DNA of 64,000 nt. Origin: Candidatus Roizmanbacteria bacterium RIFCSPLOWO2_02_FULL_40_13. Its GTDB lineage: Bacteria > Patescibacteriota > Microgenomatia > UBA1406 > GWC2-37-13. This document shows positions 49,916 to 58,002 of the stretch, in pieces. The stretch is taken from positions 92,507 to 156,506 of the forward strand of contig MGBA01000021.1 in the NCBI GenBank assembly GCA_001789965.1, given 5' to 3'. The first letter of the stretch is position 1, and each line of letters opens with the position of its first letter. Both the position numbers and the translations under genes were made by a program. The notes beneath the pieces are model-generated. The model was not told where the DNA came from and ran no database searches. It saw only the letters and a list, made by a program, of their open reading frames with translations.

Positions 49916-50626
49916 ATGAAGAACGATATCTCTAAAAACGTGGAGAGACTCAGAAAAAACTCTTATTCTGGAAGGGGAATAGTCATGGGGCTTAATAAAT
50001 CCGGTGATTCTGCTGTGCAGGTCTATTGGGTCATGGGCAGAAGTGAAAATTCAAGAAATAGGATACTTGTGGAGCAAGATAATGTGGTCAGGACCGTCCC
50101 TTTTGACGAGAGCAAAGTAGAGGATCCCAGCCTTATAATCTACAATGCCTTGGTTCAGGTCGGCGACTCGCATATAGTCTCAAATGGCGATCAGATAGAC
50201 ACCATTGCAAACGGCCTTAGTAAACAGCAAACAATGGAGGAATCGCTCAAATCACGGACATATGAGTCTGACGAGCCAAATTACACACCTAGGATATCTG
50301 GAGTCGTAAAGCTTCGAGAAACGCCTGAGTTTACATTCGGCATTATAAGAAGAGAAGATTCTCCTGAGCCTATACGCCAATACTTTACGTTTTCCAAAGA
50401 AATCGAAAAGGGAATGGGTCACTGTATTCACACCTACAAAGAAGACGGAAATCCACTGCCGTCCTTTGACTCGGAGCCTTACATCGTTCCATTAGGTGAA
50501 AGCGCAAATGAAATAGCAAAGTTCTACTGGAATCTTCTCAATAAAGAGAATAGAGTAGGAATCGTGGCTAAAATCGTGGATTTAAAGACAAAGAAGGTAG
50601 ATTTTACCATCCTGAACCAACTTTAG
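49916..50626 (+). CDS. IMP cyclohydrolase, PurO-like family
   Basis: A 236-residue protein matching the IMP_cyclohyd family, the archaeal-type enzyme that closes FAICAR to IMP, as opposed to bacterial PurH. Recognised segments are GRGIVMGLNKSGDSAVQVYW, MGRSENSRNRI, DPSLIIYNAL, VSNGDQIDTI, EPNYTPRISGVV, and GMGHCIHTYKEDGNPLPSF. All are conserved blocks of the bacterial members as I remember them. No other purine gene lies nearby, so it stands alone behind its own promoter. The family call is firm. The in vivo reaction is inferred. Confidence 0.87.
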   Translation: MKNDISKNVERLRKNSYSGRGIVMGLNKSGDSAVQVYWVMGRSENSRNRILVEQDNVVRTVPFDESKVEDPSLIIYNALVQVGDSHIVSNGDQIDTIANGLSKQQTMEESLKSRTYESDEPNYTPRISGVVKLRETPEFTFGIIRREDSPEPIRQYFTFSKEIEKGMGHCIHTYKEDGNPLPSFDSEPYIVPLGESANEIAKFYWNLLNKENRVGIVAKIVDLKTKKVDFTILNQL

Positions 50627-50675
50627 TACTCAAAGTCCACTTAAAACTCGATTAGCCTCAAGACATATCTCATAG

Positions 50676-50681
50676 TATAAT
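50676..50681 (+). promoter_or_regulatory. -10 box, predicted leaderless
   Basis: TATAAT at 50676-50681 ends 6 nt before ATG 50688. The -35 is weak (TTAGCC at 50652, spacer 18). Confidence 0.45.
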
Positions 50682-50687
50682 ATAGGC

Positions 50688-51506
50688 ATGTTAGATCGTG
50701 AGAAAGAAAGTCTAGAACAATGGCCAACTTTATTTGAAAAACATATTTATAGCCTACCAATAGTTAGAGCGAATCCCGATAACGTTTTTATAGTACCGGA
50801 ACAATTTTTCCACATTCTTGGGAGGCCTGGCGCTCCTCGTATAACGAGAAGATATTATGGATTGCCGAGAAATGGAAAAGAATTTACAGGCACGGATATT
50901 CAGGCTGAGACTTCCTTTGAGTTGCGGAATGGAGTATACGTGCCAATCTCTATTGACCAAAATGGTGAAAATTACTGGGATCAGGCTACGCTATGGTTTA
51001 ATTCAGGAAATGGTTTGGTTAAGCCCGGGGAGATTCGCTATCAAGGTTATAAAAAATCGAAAACTCACCCCTTTGAAGAATTGATTGTCGTATACAATTC
51101 CAATGGAGAAGTGAGATTTATTTCTAGAAATCCAGGACGACTCGTTCACGATGGAGGAAGCGCTGTTTTAAGTAGAGACCCCAACCATGTGGACATTAGT
51201 AAATTGCTAGCAGGAGAAACTGTAGAGTTTCTATATGAAGGCCTTCTTTTTTCATACGAAGTTTCATTAGATCAGAAAGACGGACAAGTAGTCGTTAGAA
51301 GAAGGGATCCTCAATCAGAGGATAAGGTTAAATTCGATAAGCAAGTTTATAGGGAGGAGCTTCTTGAAGAATTGTTTGATCCTCAATTATTAGAAGAACC
51401 TTGGACTCTCGATACAACTTTAGATAGAAAATGGCGTGGCGCAAGTCTTCTTAGGGTGATTGGTGGAGAGTGGAAATCGATCAAGGATGGGCAACCTGAA
51501 GAGTAA
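50688..51506 (+). CDS. Hypothetical cytosolic protein
   Basis: 272 residues; no family recognised. It has no membrane segments and no cysteines, and is rich in aromatic, charged and Gly residues, with a likely beta-rich middle (about 60-200: RYYGLPRNGKEF, LWFNSGNG, PGEIRYQGYKKSK, EELIVVYNSNGEVRFISRN) and an acidic helical end (YREELLEELFDPQLLEEPW). The TATAAT box 6 nt upstream indicates a leaderless, separately transcribed gene. It lies between IMP cyclohydrolase and murC, but nothing ties it to either. Codon use is like its neighbours. Confidence 0.65.
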   Translation: MLDREKESLEQWPTLFEKHIYSLPIVRANPDNVFIVPEQFFHILGRPGAPRITRRYYGLPRNGKEFTGTDIQAETSFELRNGVYVPISIDQNGENYWDQATLWFNSGNGLVKPGEIRYQGYKKSKTHPFEELIVVYNSNGEVRFISRNPGRLVHDGGSAVLSRDPNHVDISKLLAGETVEFLYEGLLFSYEVSLDQKDGQVVVRRRDPQSEDKVKFDKQVYREELLEELFDPQLLEEPWTLDTTLDRKWRGASLLRVIGGEWKSIKDGQPEE

Positions 51507-51529
51507 CGCTTCAATTAATACTATTTAGT

Positions 51530-51535
51530 TATAAT
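51530..51535 (+). promoter_or_regulatory. -10 box of the second dcw block, predicted leaderless
   Basis: TATAAT at 51530-51535 ends 5 nt before the murC ATG at 51541. No good -35 at the standard spacing. Confidence 0.45.
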
Positions 51536-51540
51536 CAAGC

Positions 51541-52959
51541 ATGGATTTATCCAATAAGCACAATATATTTTTAATAGGAATAAAGGGAGTAGCAATGGCA
51601 GGGCTTGCTGTTATCTTCTTAAAAATGGGAAAATCTGTAACGGGAGTTGACGTTGACGAACCTCAAATTACAGATGAACTTCTCAAAAAACATAATATTT
51701 CATACTTAATTGGCTTCGATAGTAAAAATTTTCCTGAGGATGTTGATCTTCTTGTTTACTCAGCAGCTCATGGAGGAGCTGATAATCCTTTAGTAAAACT
51801 CGCAAAAGAAAAAGGAATAGTAGTAATAAATCAGGCTGAGCTTCTCGGGAAGCTCATGGATCTTTTTAAAACCCGTATTGCTGTAACCGGAACGCATGGA
51901 AAAACAACTACCAGCTCTCTACTTACCTACGCACTAATCAGACTTGGCGTTTCACCGAGTTATATGGTAGGCGCTCCTTCCTTTTCAGGATATGAAGGAG
52001 GGGATTATGGTAAGAAAGACTATTTTGTTATAGAGGCTGACGAGTACGCTGTGGATCCTCCAAAAGATAAAACCGTGAAGTTTTTACATCTCAGACCCAC
52101 TCACATTCTCGTTACTAACATAGATTTTGACCATCCTGATGTTTTTGCAACACTGGACGATGTAAAAAAAGAATTTGCGAAGTTCTTTAAAGGAAGGAAG
52201 TTAACTGTGTGCGCTGACGATACGAATCTTATGGATGTAGTTTCGCAATTTCCAAAGGACTCATATACGACCTATGGGTTTGACACGGAAGCTCATATAC
52301 GAATAGGGGATATTTTAAAATCACCCGATCATACGGAGTTTGAGCTTTTTGAGAATGGCGCCCCACAAGGAATATTTAGTATTAAACTTTTCGGCCGGAA
52401 GAGCGTTTCAAATGCAGCTGGCGTTTATGCAACGCTTCGACAACTGGGATTTGAGAGCGATAAGATAAGAGCAGCCATAAAGGATTTTTCAGGGGTAAAA
52501 CGAAGATTCGAAGAGAAGTTTTATGTTAATAAAACATATCTATTTGATGATTACGCCCATCACCCTGCAGAGATAGAGTCAGTTATAGAGGCGACCCGTT
52601 CACGTTTTCCCAAACATAAAATCGTTATTGCTTTTCAACCTCACACATACTCCCGTACAAAAGCATTGCTTCCGGAATTCGCCACAGCTCTTTCAAAGGC
52701 AGATCAAGCTTTTGTATTTCCGATTTTTTCTTCTGCCCGCGAAAAGAAAAAGGAGTTTAATGTATCCGTTAAAGATATAGAGCAGAGAGCAAAAGAACTG
52801 GGATCAGAAACCGTTATTGCGGTAGAGTCGAAAGAAGATCTGCTTGCAAAATTAAAAGGGGTATTAGCTGACAATCAAGTCGTTTTTACGATGGGAGCGG
52901 GAGACATTTATACCCTCTCAGGTGATATAATTAAACTGTTAAAAAATACTGTCAAATAA
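51541..52959 (+). CDS. murC: MurC-type UDP-N-acetylmuramate--amino acid ligase
   Basis: Mur ligase adding the first amino acid (normally L-Ala) to UDP-MurNAc, 472 residues. The N-terminal Rossmann motif reads GIKGVAMAGLA where MurC usually has GIGGxGMxG. The ATP loop is TGTHGKTTTSSL, followed by EADEYAVDPP, NIDFDHPDVF, RRFEEKF and FDDYAHHPAEI. Some features, the altered first loop and the EADEY context, also occur in Mpl, the murein tripeptide ligase, so Mpl is an alternative. Its place directly before murB favours MurC. It starts the second dcw block. Confidence 0.88.
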   Translation: MDLSNKHNIFLIGIKGVAMAGLAVIFLKMGKSVTGVDVDEPQITDELLKKHNISYLIGFDSKNFPEDVDLLVYSAAHGGADNPLVKLAKEKGIVVINQAELLGKLMDLFKTRIAVTGTHGKTTTSSLLTYALIRLGVSPSYMVGAPSFSGYEGGDYGKKDYFVIEADEYAVDPPKDKTVKFLHLRPTHILVTNIDFDHPDVFATLDDVKKEFAKFFKGRKLTVCADDTNLMDVVSQFPKDSYTTYGFDTEAHIRIGDILKSPDHTEFELFENGAPQGIFSIKLFGRKSVSNAAGVYATLRQLGFESDKIRAAIKDFSGVKRRFEEKFYVNKTYLFDDYAHHPAEIESVIEATRSRFPKHKIVIAFQPHTYSRTKALLPEFATALSKADQAFVFPIFSSAREKKKEFNVSVKDIEQRAKELGSETVIAVESKEDLLAKLKGVLADNQVVFTMGAGDIYTLSGDIIKLLKNTVK

Positions 52960-52967
52960 GCCCAAAT

Positions 52968-53882
52968 ATGCAAAACAATATGGTTCAAAAGCAGGTAGAT
53001 TTGTTTCCCCACAACACACTTCGTATGAGAGCAAAAGCAGAGAGTTTTTTTATTGCAAAATCAAAGGGAGATCTAATAGACGCGGTGAAATATGCGAATG
53101 AGCAAAGCATTCCTCTTTTCGTCATAGGAGGAGGTTCAAATATTGCACTTACAGCAAAAGAAATAAAAGGTTTGGTTATTAAAAACCTCTATATGAAGAG
53201 TGAAGTTGTTGCTGAAACAGAGACAACGGTTGACTTAAAGGTTTCCTCAGGGTATCCGGTGACAAAGCTGATAAATGAGAATATTGAAGCAGGCTATGAG
53301 GGACTAGAGTATCATCTTGGTCTTCCGGGGACGGTTGGAGGGGCTCTTTACATGAATTCAAAATGGACTCACCCCGAATGTTATTTTGGCGATCCGCTTA
53401 TTTCTGCAACTTTGTTATCTCCTGACGGAGTAGTTAGAGAAGTAGACAAGGCATATTTTGATTTCGCTTACGATTACAGTACTATTCAAAAAACAAAAGA
53501 AATAGTTCTTAACGCGGTTTTTCGTTTAAAAAAAGAGAAACCTTCAGTAGTTAAACAAAGAGCTGAGGAATCAAAAGAGTATCGATTCAAAACGCAGCCT
53601 CACGGAGTTGCCTCAAGCGGCTGTTTCTTTCAAAACATCACAAAGGAGGAGATGAAGGAAATAAACGTAGAGACGCAGTCTGCAGGAAATCTTATTGACA
53701 AATCGGGATTAAAGGGATACCAGCTCGGAAACTTTACTATTTCGCCTGAGCATGCAAACTTCGTGATCAATCAAGGAGAGGGAAGCCCGGATGATCTTGC
53801 AAAACTTATTCAAACCATGAAGCAAAAAGTAAAAGAAAAATTTGGAGTTGAGCTTAAGGAAGAAGTTGTAGTAAAACAATAA
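52968..53882 (+). CDS. murB: MurB UDP-N-acetylenolpyruvoylglucosamine reductase
   Basis: FAD enzyme reducing enolpyruvyl-UDP-GlcNAc to UDP-MurNAc with NADPH, 304 residues. FAD-binding IGGGSNIALT at about 50-60, LGLPGTVGGALYMNSK, YRFKTQPHGVASSGCFFQN with the region of the catalytic Ser, and the late EHANFVIN segment with Glu and Asn. The length and the absence of a large insertion fit the type II group. The start could also be the second ATG at 52980. It lies between murC and murA with gaps of 8 and 2 nt. Confidence 0.94.
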   Translation: MQNNMVQKQVDLFPHNTLRMRAKAESFFIAKSKGDLIDAVKYANEQSIPLFVIGGGSNIALTAKEIKGLVIKNLYMKSEVVAETETTVDLKVSSGYPVTKLINENIEAGYEGLEYHLGLPGTVGGALYMNSKWTHPECYFGDPLISATLLSPDGVVREVDKAYFDFAYDYSTIQKTKEIVLNAVFRLKKEKPSVVKQRAEESKEYRFKTQPHGVASSGCFFQNITKEEMKEINVETQSAGNLIDKSGLKGYQLGNFTISPEHANFVINQGEGSPDDLAKLIQTMKQKVKEKFGVELKEEVVVKQ

Positions 53883-53884
53883 GT

Positions 53885-55210
53885 ATGGAAGACGCATTAG
53901 TAATTCGAGGAGGAAATACATTAAAGGGCGAAGTTGTTCTCTCAGGTGCAAAAAATGTTGCCCTAAAAGCAATAATCGCGGCGCTTCTTTTTGACTCAAA
54001 AGTGGTAATTCAGAATGTTCCTCGTATTAACGATGTGATCGAACTCGTCCATTTGATTACAAAACTGGGAGCCCATGCGGAATTTACTGAAAAAAACACC
54101 CTAGAGATTGACAGTTCCAAACTAACCAGTAATAGAGTAGATCTTCTTCACGCCTCAAAGATCAGAGTTTCATTTTTATTATTCGCCCCGCTTCTTCACC
54201 GCTTTAAAGAGTGCTATATCCCCAATCCCGGAGGCTGCCGTATTGGGGAGCGTTCAATTGCACGAATCACGAAAGGAATGAGAAGTCTTGGTATAAAGGT
54301 CGCGTATGATTCGAAAAACGGCTATTACAAAGCGACCATGCCAAAGCTCCCTTCAGGTTCTTACAAGTTTGAGAAGCAAACCCATACAGGCACAGAGCTT
54401 CTAATTCTTCTTTCAGTCTTGGGAAATAAAAAGATAGTAATAGATAATGCCGCTCTTGAGCCTGAAATCGATTGGCTTACTTCTTTCTTAAATAAAGCTG
54501 GCGCAAAAATCATACGAAAAGGTAAAAGAATTACAATCGAAGGCGTTGAAAAACTTGTCCAGCAAAAACCTTACAGAATTCCTTCTGATCGAAATGAAGC
54601 AGTGACGTTTGCAATACTTGCAATCGCATCAAAAGGAGACATCACGGTTGGTCCTATCTCAGAGGCAGTTCTTAGTTCATTTATCGATGCGTTAAAAGAG
54701 ACCGGAGCTGGAGTAGAAAATCTTTCTGACAATCGTATCCGCTTTTTTTACAAAAAAGAGATTAAACCGGTAAGTATTGTGACCGACGCACATCCCAAAT
54801 TTATGACCGATTGGCAATCTACTTGGGCGGTTCTTATGACTCAGGCGTCTGGAACATCAACTATTCACGAGCGGGTTTTTGAAGGACGATTTGGATACGT
54901 CGAAGAATTGAAAAAACTAGGAGCAGATATAGAATTTATCGATAAAAAAGTTTCAAATCCTGAAAAGTTTTACCACTTCAACTATCAGAATAATCGGAAG
55001 CACCGACAAGCAATACAAATAAAAGGTCAGCAGGCTCTTCATAATGGAGTACTTCATATAACGGATTTACGAGCAGGTGCAACCCTTGCCATCGCTTCTC
55101 TTATTGTGAATGGGGAGTCAATCGTTGAGGGAGCGTCAACGCTGGAGCGCGGATACGAGGATTTTCCGGAAAAAATCCGAGCTCTAGGCGGGAATATAAA
55201 AAAAGTTTAG
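53885..55210 (+). CDS. murA: MurA UDP-N-acetylglucosamine 1-carboxyvinyltransferase
   Basis: First committed step of peptidoglycan synthesis, transferring enolpyruvate from PEP to UDP-GlcNAc. 441 residues. The UDP-GlcNAc-binding SGAKNVALKAIIAALL contains the conserved Lys-Asn pair, and the catalytic loop PNPGGCRIGERS keeps the active-site Cys that fosfomycin alkylates. DLRAGATLAIASL and LERGYEDF close the fold. It starts 2 nt after murB, so the two are tightly coupled. Confidence 0.95.
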   Translation: MEDALVIRGGNTLKGEVVLSGAKNVALKAIIAALLFDSKVVIQNVPRINDVIELVHLITKLGAHAEFTEKNTLEIDSSKLTSNRVDLLHASKIRVSFLLFAPLLHRFKECYIPNPGGCRIGERSIARITKGMRSLGIKVAYDSKNGYYKATMPKLPSGSYKFEKQTHTGTELLILLSVLGNKKIVIDNAALEPEIDWLTSFLNKAGAKIIRKGKRITIEGVEKLVQQKPYRIPSDRNEAVTFAILAIASKGDITVGPISEAVLSSFIDALKETGAGVENLSDNRIRFFYKKEIKPVSIVTDAHPKFMTDWQSTWAVLMTQASGTSTIHERVFEGRFGYVEELKKLGADIEFIDKKVSNPEKFYHFNYQNNRKHRQAIQIKGQQALHNGVLHITDLRAGATLAIASLIVNGESIVEGASTLERGYEDFPEKIRALGGNIKKV

Positions 55211-55213
55211 ATA

Positions 55214-55222
55214 TGCTACAAT
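55214..55222 (+). promoter_or_regulatory. Extended -10 upstream of dgkA
   Basis: TGCTACAAT at 55214-55222, TGn-extended -10, 17 nt before ATG 55240. It suggests an internal promoter within the dcw block. Confidence 0.4.
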
Positions 55223-55239
55223 AGAAAAGAATTTTTATT

Positions 55240-55605
55240 ATGATAAAGCGACACTCCATAAGTATCAAGCATGCATTAGAAGGTCTCCATTGGGTTATCA
55301 GGACGCAGCCAAATTATAAAATTCATATCACTCTATCAATTCTTAGTCTTCTCGGAGCATGGCTTTTTAAAATTTCATATGGGGAGTTTTTAACGATCAT
55401 AACTCTTATCACAATGGGTTTCGTAATAGAAACTATAAATACGGGAATAGAAGCCACTACCGACGCAATCGATAAAAAAATACGCGAAGACATAAAAATA
55501 GCAAAAGACGTATCGGCAGCTGCAATGCTTATTTTCGCAATCGGTTCATTCACAATTGCAAGTATCATATTCATTCCCAGAATTCTCATGTTTTGGGGAT
55601 CGTAA
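55240..55605 (+). CDS. dgkA: Undecaprenol / diacylglycerol kinase (DgkA family)
   Basis: A 121-residue membrane kinase with three helices. The family signature ETINTGIEATTD (E-x2-NT-xIE) lies in the second half of the protein and RTQPNYKIHI near the start. In Gram-positive bacteria this family phosphorylates undecaprenol, supplying the lipid carrier that MraY uses. Its position directly before mraY supports the undecaprenol role over diacylglycerol. It is preceded by a probable internal promoter. Confidence 0.92.
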   Translation: MIKRHSISIKHALEGLHWVIRTQPNYKIHITLSILSLLGAWLFKISYGEFLTIITLITMGFVIETINTGIEATTDAIDKKIREDIKIAKDVSAAAMLIFAIGSFTIASIIFIPRILMFWGS

Positions 55606-55617
55606 GTTTTTCAAACT

Positions 55618-56655
55618 ATGTCAGTTTATTTTTTCGCACTTCTCATATCCTTTGCATTAAATGCAGCACTGATCGTGCCTTTTATTGATTTTTTATACAA
55701 ACTTAAGTTTCAGAGAGCTCATCAACAGACAAAGGACGCGTTTAATAAGGCTACGCCGGTTTTTGACAAGTTTCACTCTCATAAAGCAGGTACGCCAGTA
55801 GGAGGTGGAGTGTTAACTGTTGTCACCACAGTATTCCTTTATGCCTTTCTACTCCTTCTTTTTGTGTTTTTTGATCGTCCGATTCAGTCTAACTACCCAT
55901 CGGTTATCGCAGAAATTAAAATTATTCTTTTTACGTTCATCAGCTTTGCCCTATTAGGAGTATATGACGATCTGAGCAAAATATTTTTTTGGAAAAAAGA
56001 CCAGTTTTTTGGGTTGCGACTCAGACATAAACTAATTTTTGAGACCGTACTTGCCTTTATTATTTCTTACTGGTTATTCCAAGAGTTAAAAATAGACATC
56101 ATTCACATTCCTTTTTTTGGAGTCTTTGAGCTCTCTTATTTTTACTTGATCTTTTCGACGTTTATAATCGTTGCTTTCGCTAACGCAGTTAATGTGACTG
56201 ATGGATTAGACGGTCTAGCCTCAGGCGTTCTTCTTATTGCACTTGCAGGATTCTGGATTATTTCAAGTTCTATTCTTGACGTCCCAACCTCTCTTTTTAT
56301 TGCTATTTGGCTCGGTGGCCTTATCGCGTTTCTTTACTTTAATATCTGGCCGGCACGTCTGTATCTTGGTGATACTGGAGCTCTTTCCTTTGGAGCAACG
56401 TTTGCAGTCATCGGTCTTATTCTTGGGAAGGCCTTTACTCTTTCTATCATGGGTGGAATTTTTGTTGTGGAAATAGCGAGTTCATTCGTTCAACTTATGA
56501 GCAAACGGTTTATGAAGAAAAAAGCATTTCCCGTTGCACCGCTTCATTTGTATTTACAGTACAAAGGTTGGGAGGAACCAAAAATTGTAATGCGTTTTTG
56601 GATTTTATCGGTCCTTTTTGCTATTTTTGGTCTAATGTTTGCGGTAATGAGGTAA
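55618..56655 (+). CDS. mraY: MraY phospho-MurNAc-pentapeptide transferase
   Basis: Integral membrane enzyme making lipid I from UDP-MurNAc-peptide and undecaprenyl phosphate. 345 residues and about ten helices. GVYDDLSK carries the conserved Asp pair, NVTDGLDGLASG the second Asp motif, and YLGDTGALSFGA the third. The GGG/His motif is seen as AGTPVGGGVL and AFPVAPLHLYLQYKGW. Its stop abuts the stop of the opposing murD gene with no bases between. Confidence 0.95.
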   Translation: MSVYFFALLISFALNAALIVPFIDFLYKLKFQRAHQQTKDAFNKATPVFDKFHSHKAGTPVGGGVLTVVTTVFLYAFLLLLFVFFDRPIQSNYPSVIAEIKIILFTFISFALLGVYDDLSKIFFWKKDQFFGLRLRHKLIFETVLAFIISYWLFQELKIDIIHIPFFGVFELSYFYLIFSTFIIVAFANAVNVTDGLDGLASGVLLIALAGFWIISSSILDVPTSLFIAIWLGGLIAFLYFNIWPARLYLGDTGALSFGATFAVIGLILGKAFTLSIMGGIFVVEIASSFVQLMSKRFMKKKAFPVAPLHLYLQYKGWEEPKIVMRFWILSVLFAIFGLMFAVMR

Positions 56656-58002
56656 TTAGGAAAGTTTTTTTACTTCTTCTTTAAATTGAGCTCCCCTATC
56701 TTCAAAATTCTTAAATAAACCAAAACTCGGCGAGCCAGGTGAAAGAAGACAAATGGTACCGGGTGAGCTAACCTCGGAAGCTCTAAGAACTGCTTCTTTC
56801 ATAGAGTTTACATGGTAAGTTGAGATGTCAGTTCTTTCTTTTTTCATTTCTTTTTCCATGAGCTTTCCGGTTTCAGGAAAAAGAATAAGATTTTTGATTT
56901 GGCTTTGTGCGGTTGTTTTTACTAATTTTTTCAAATCCTGATTTCTATTATGCCCGCCAGCAATGAGAGTCTCTACTTTATTTCCAAGTGCCTGTATCGC
57001 ATGAATAGCCGCTTCCGGAACACTAGCAATTGAATCATCATAATACCTAACTCCGTTTTTTTCAGCAACAAATTCGAGTCGATGCTCCAAAGGTTTAAAG
57101 TTGGCAATTCCTTTTTGAATCTGCTTTTTCGAAACACCTAAAAGATTTAAAACAAGTACTGCGGCAAGCGTATTTTCCAAATTGCCATGGCCAATAAGAG
57201 GGATAGATTTAACTGGCATTATTGAGATTTCTCCCTCTTCGTTTTTAAAGTAAATATTTTCGTCTTTTATAAAACAATTGGTCGATTGATCTTCGGAAGA
57301 GTAGGTATATTTTGTCGCCTGGGATTCCGAGATGAATTTATCAACTTCGCTATGTTTTGGATTGTAAATCATGAAATCTTCTTTTTTTTGGAACGTCAAA
57401 ATATTTCTTTTTGCCGCTACATAGTCTTCAAAAGAAGGGTGAACGTCAAGATGCCCCGGAAAAATATCAAGAAGAACCGCGATATGAGGTGAATATAAAA
57501 TATATTCAAGTTGAAAACTTGAGAGTTCAAGTACAAAAATTGTCGAGTCGTTGGAATCATTAATAAGATCTAAAGCCGGGAGTCCGATATTGCCGCCAAA
57601 ACGAACGTCATCATACTTTTCTTTTAAAATGGTGTGAATGAGACTCGAAGTGGTACTTTTCCCTTTCGATCCGGTTACACCGATTGCGACACCGGAATAA
57701 TTTTCAAAAAAAAGATTCATATGAGAGGTTATTTTTCCATTCTCTTTTAGATACTTTTGAATTTCAGGAAGACGTGTTGGTATTCCGGGTGACTTAATAA
57801 CCAGTTCAAACTCTGATAGATGCTTTAGGTAGTCTTTACCGGTATATTTGTTTTCTACTCCGAGAGGAGTGGGTGAAAGCTCCTGTTCATCGGCAACCGA
57901 GATCTTCACATCAGGAAAATACTTCGAGAGAAATTTGTGCGTGCTTTTTCCTTCTCTACCGTATCCTAGAATTAATACTTTTTTCGCAGAAAGATTTTTC
58001 AT
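56656..58002 (-). CDS. murD: MurD2-type UDP-MurNAc-L-alanine--L-glutamate ligase
   Basis: Mur ligase of 448 residues adding the second amino acid. N-terminal LGYGREGKST, ATP loop GVTGSKGKSTTSSL, ELSSFQLE, PGHLDVH, HRLEF and YYDDSIASVPEAA, IAGGHNRNQDL, LLSPGSPSFGLFKNFEDRG. The last three differ from standard MurD, which has NDSKATN, and resemble MurD2 of Xanthomonas, the L-Glu-specific form that works with MurL. It overlaps the upstream murL by 4 nt on the reverse strand, opposite to the rest of dcw. L-Glu specificity is inferred from the MurL partner and these motifs. Confidence 0.88.
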   Translation of the reverse strand: MKNLSAKKVLILGYGREGKSTHKFLSKYFPDVKISVADEQELSPTPLGVENKYTGKDYLKHLSEFELVIKSPGIPTRLPEIQKYLKENGKITSHMNLFFENYSGVAIGVTGSKGKSTTSSLIHTILKEKYDDVRFGGNIGLPALDLINDSNDSTIFVLELSSFQLEYILYSPHIAVLLDIFPGHLDVHPSFEDYVAAKRNILTFQKKEDFMIYNPKHSEVDKFISESQATKYTYSSEDQSTNCFIKDENIYFKNEEGEISIMPVKSIPLIGHGNLENTLAAVLVLNLLGVSKKQIQKGIANFKPLEHRLEFVAEKNGVRYYDDSIASVPEAAIHAIQALGNKVETLIAGGHNRNQDLKKLVKTTAQSQIKNLILFPETGKLMEKEMKKERTDISTYHVNSMKEAVLRASEVSSPGTICLLSPGSPSFGLFKNFEDRGAQFKEEVKKLS

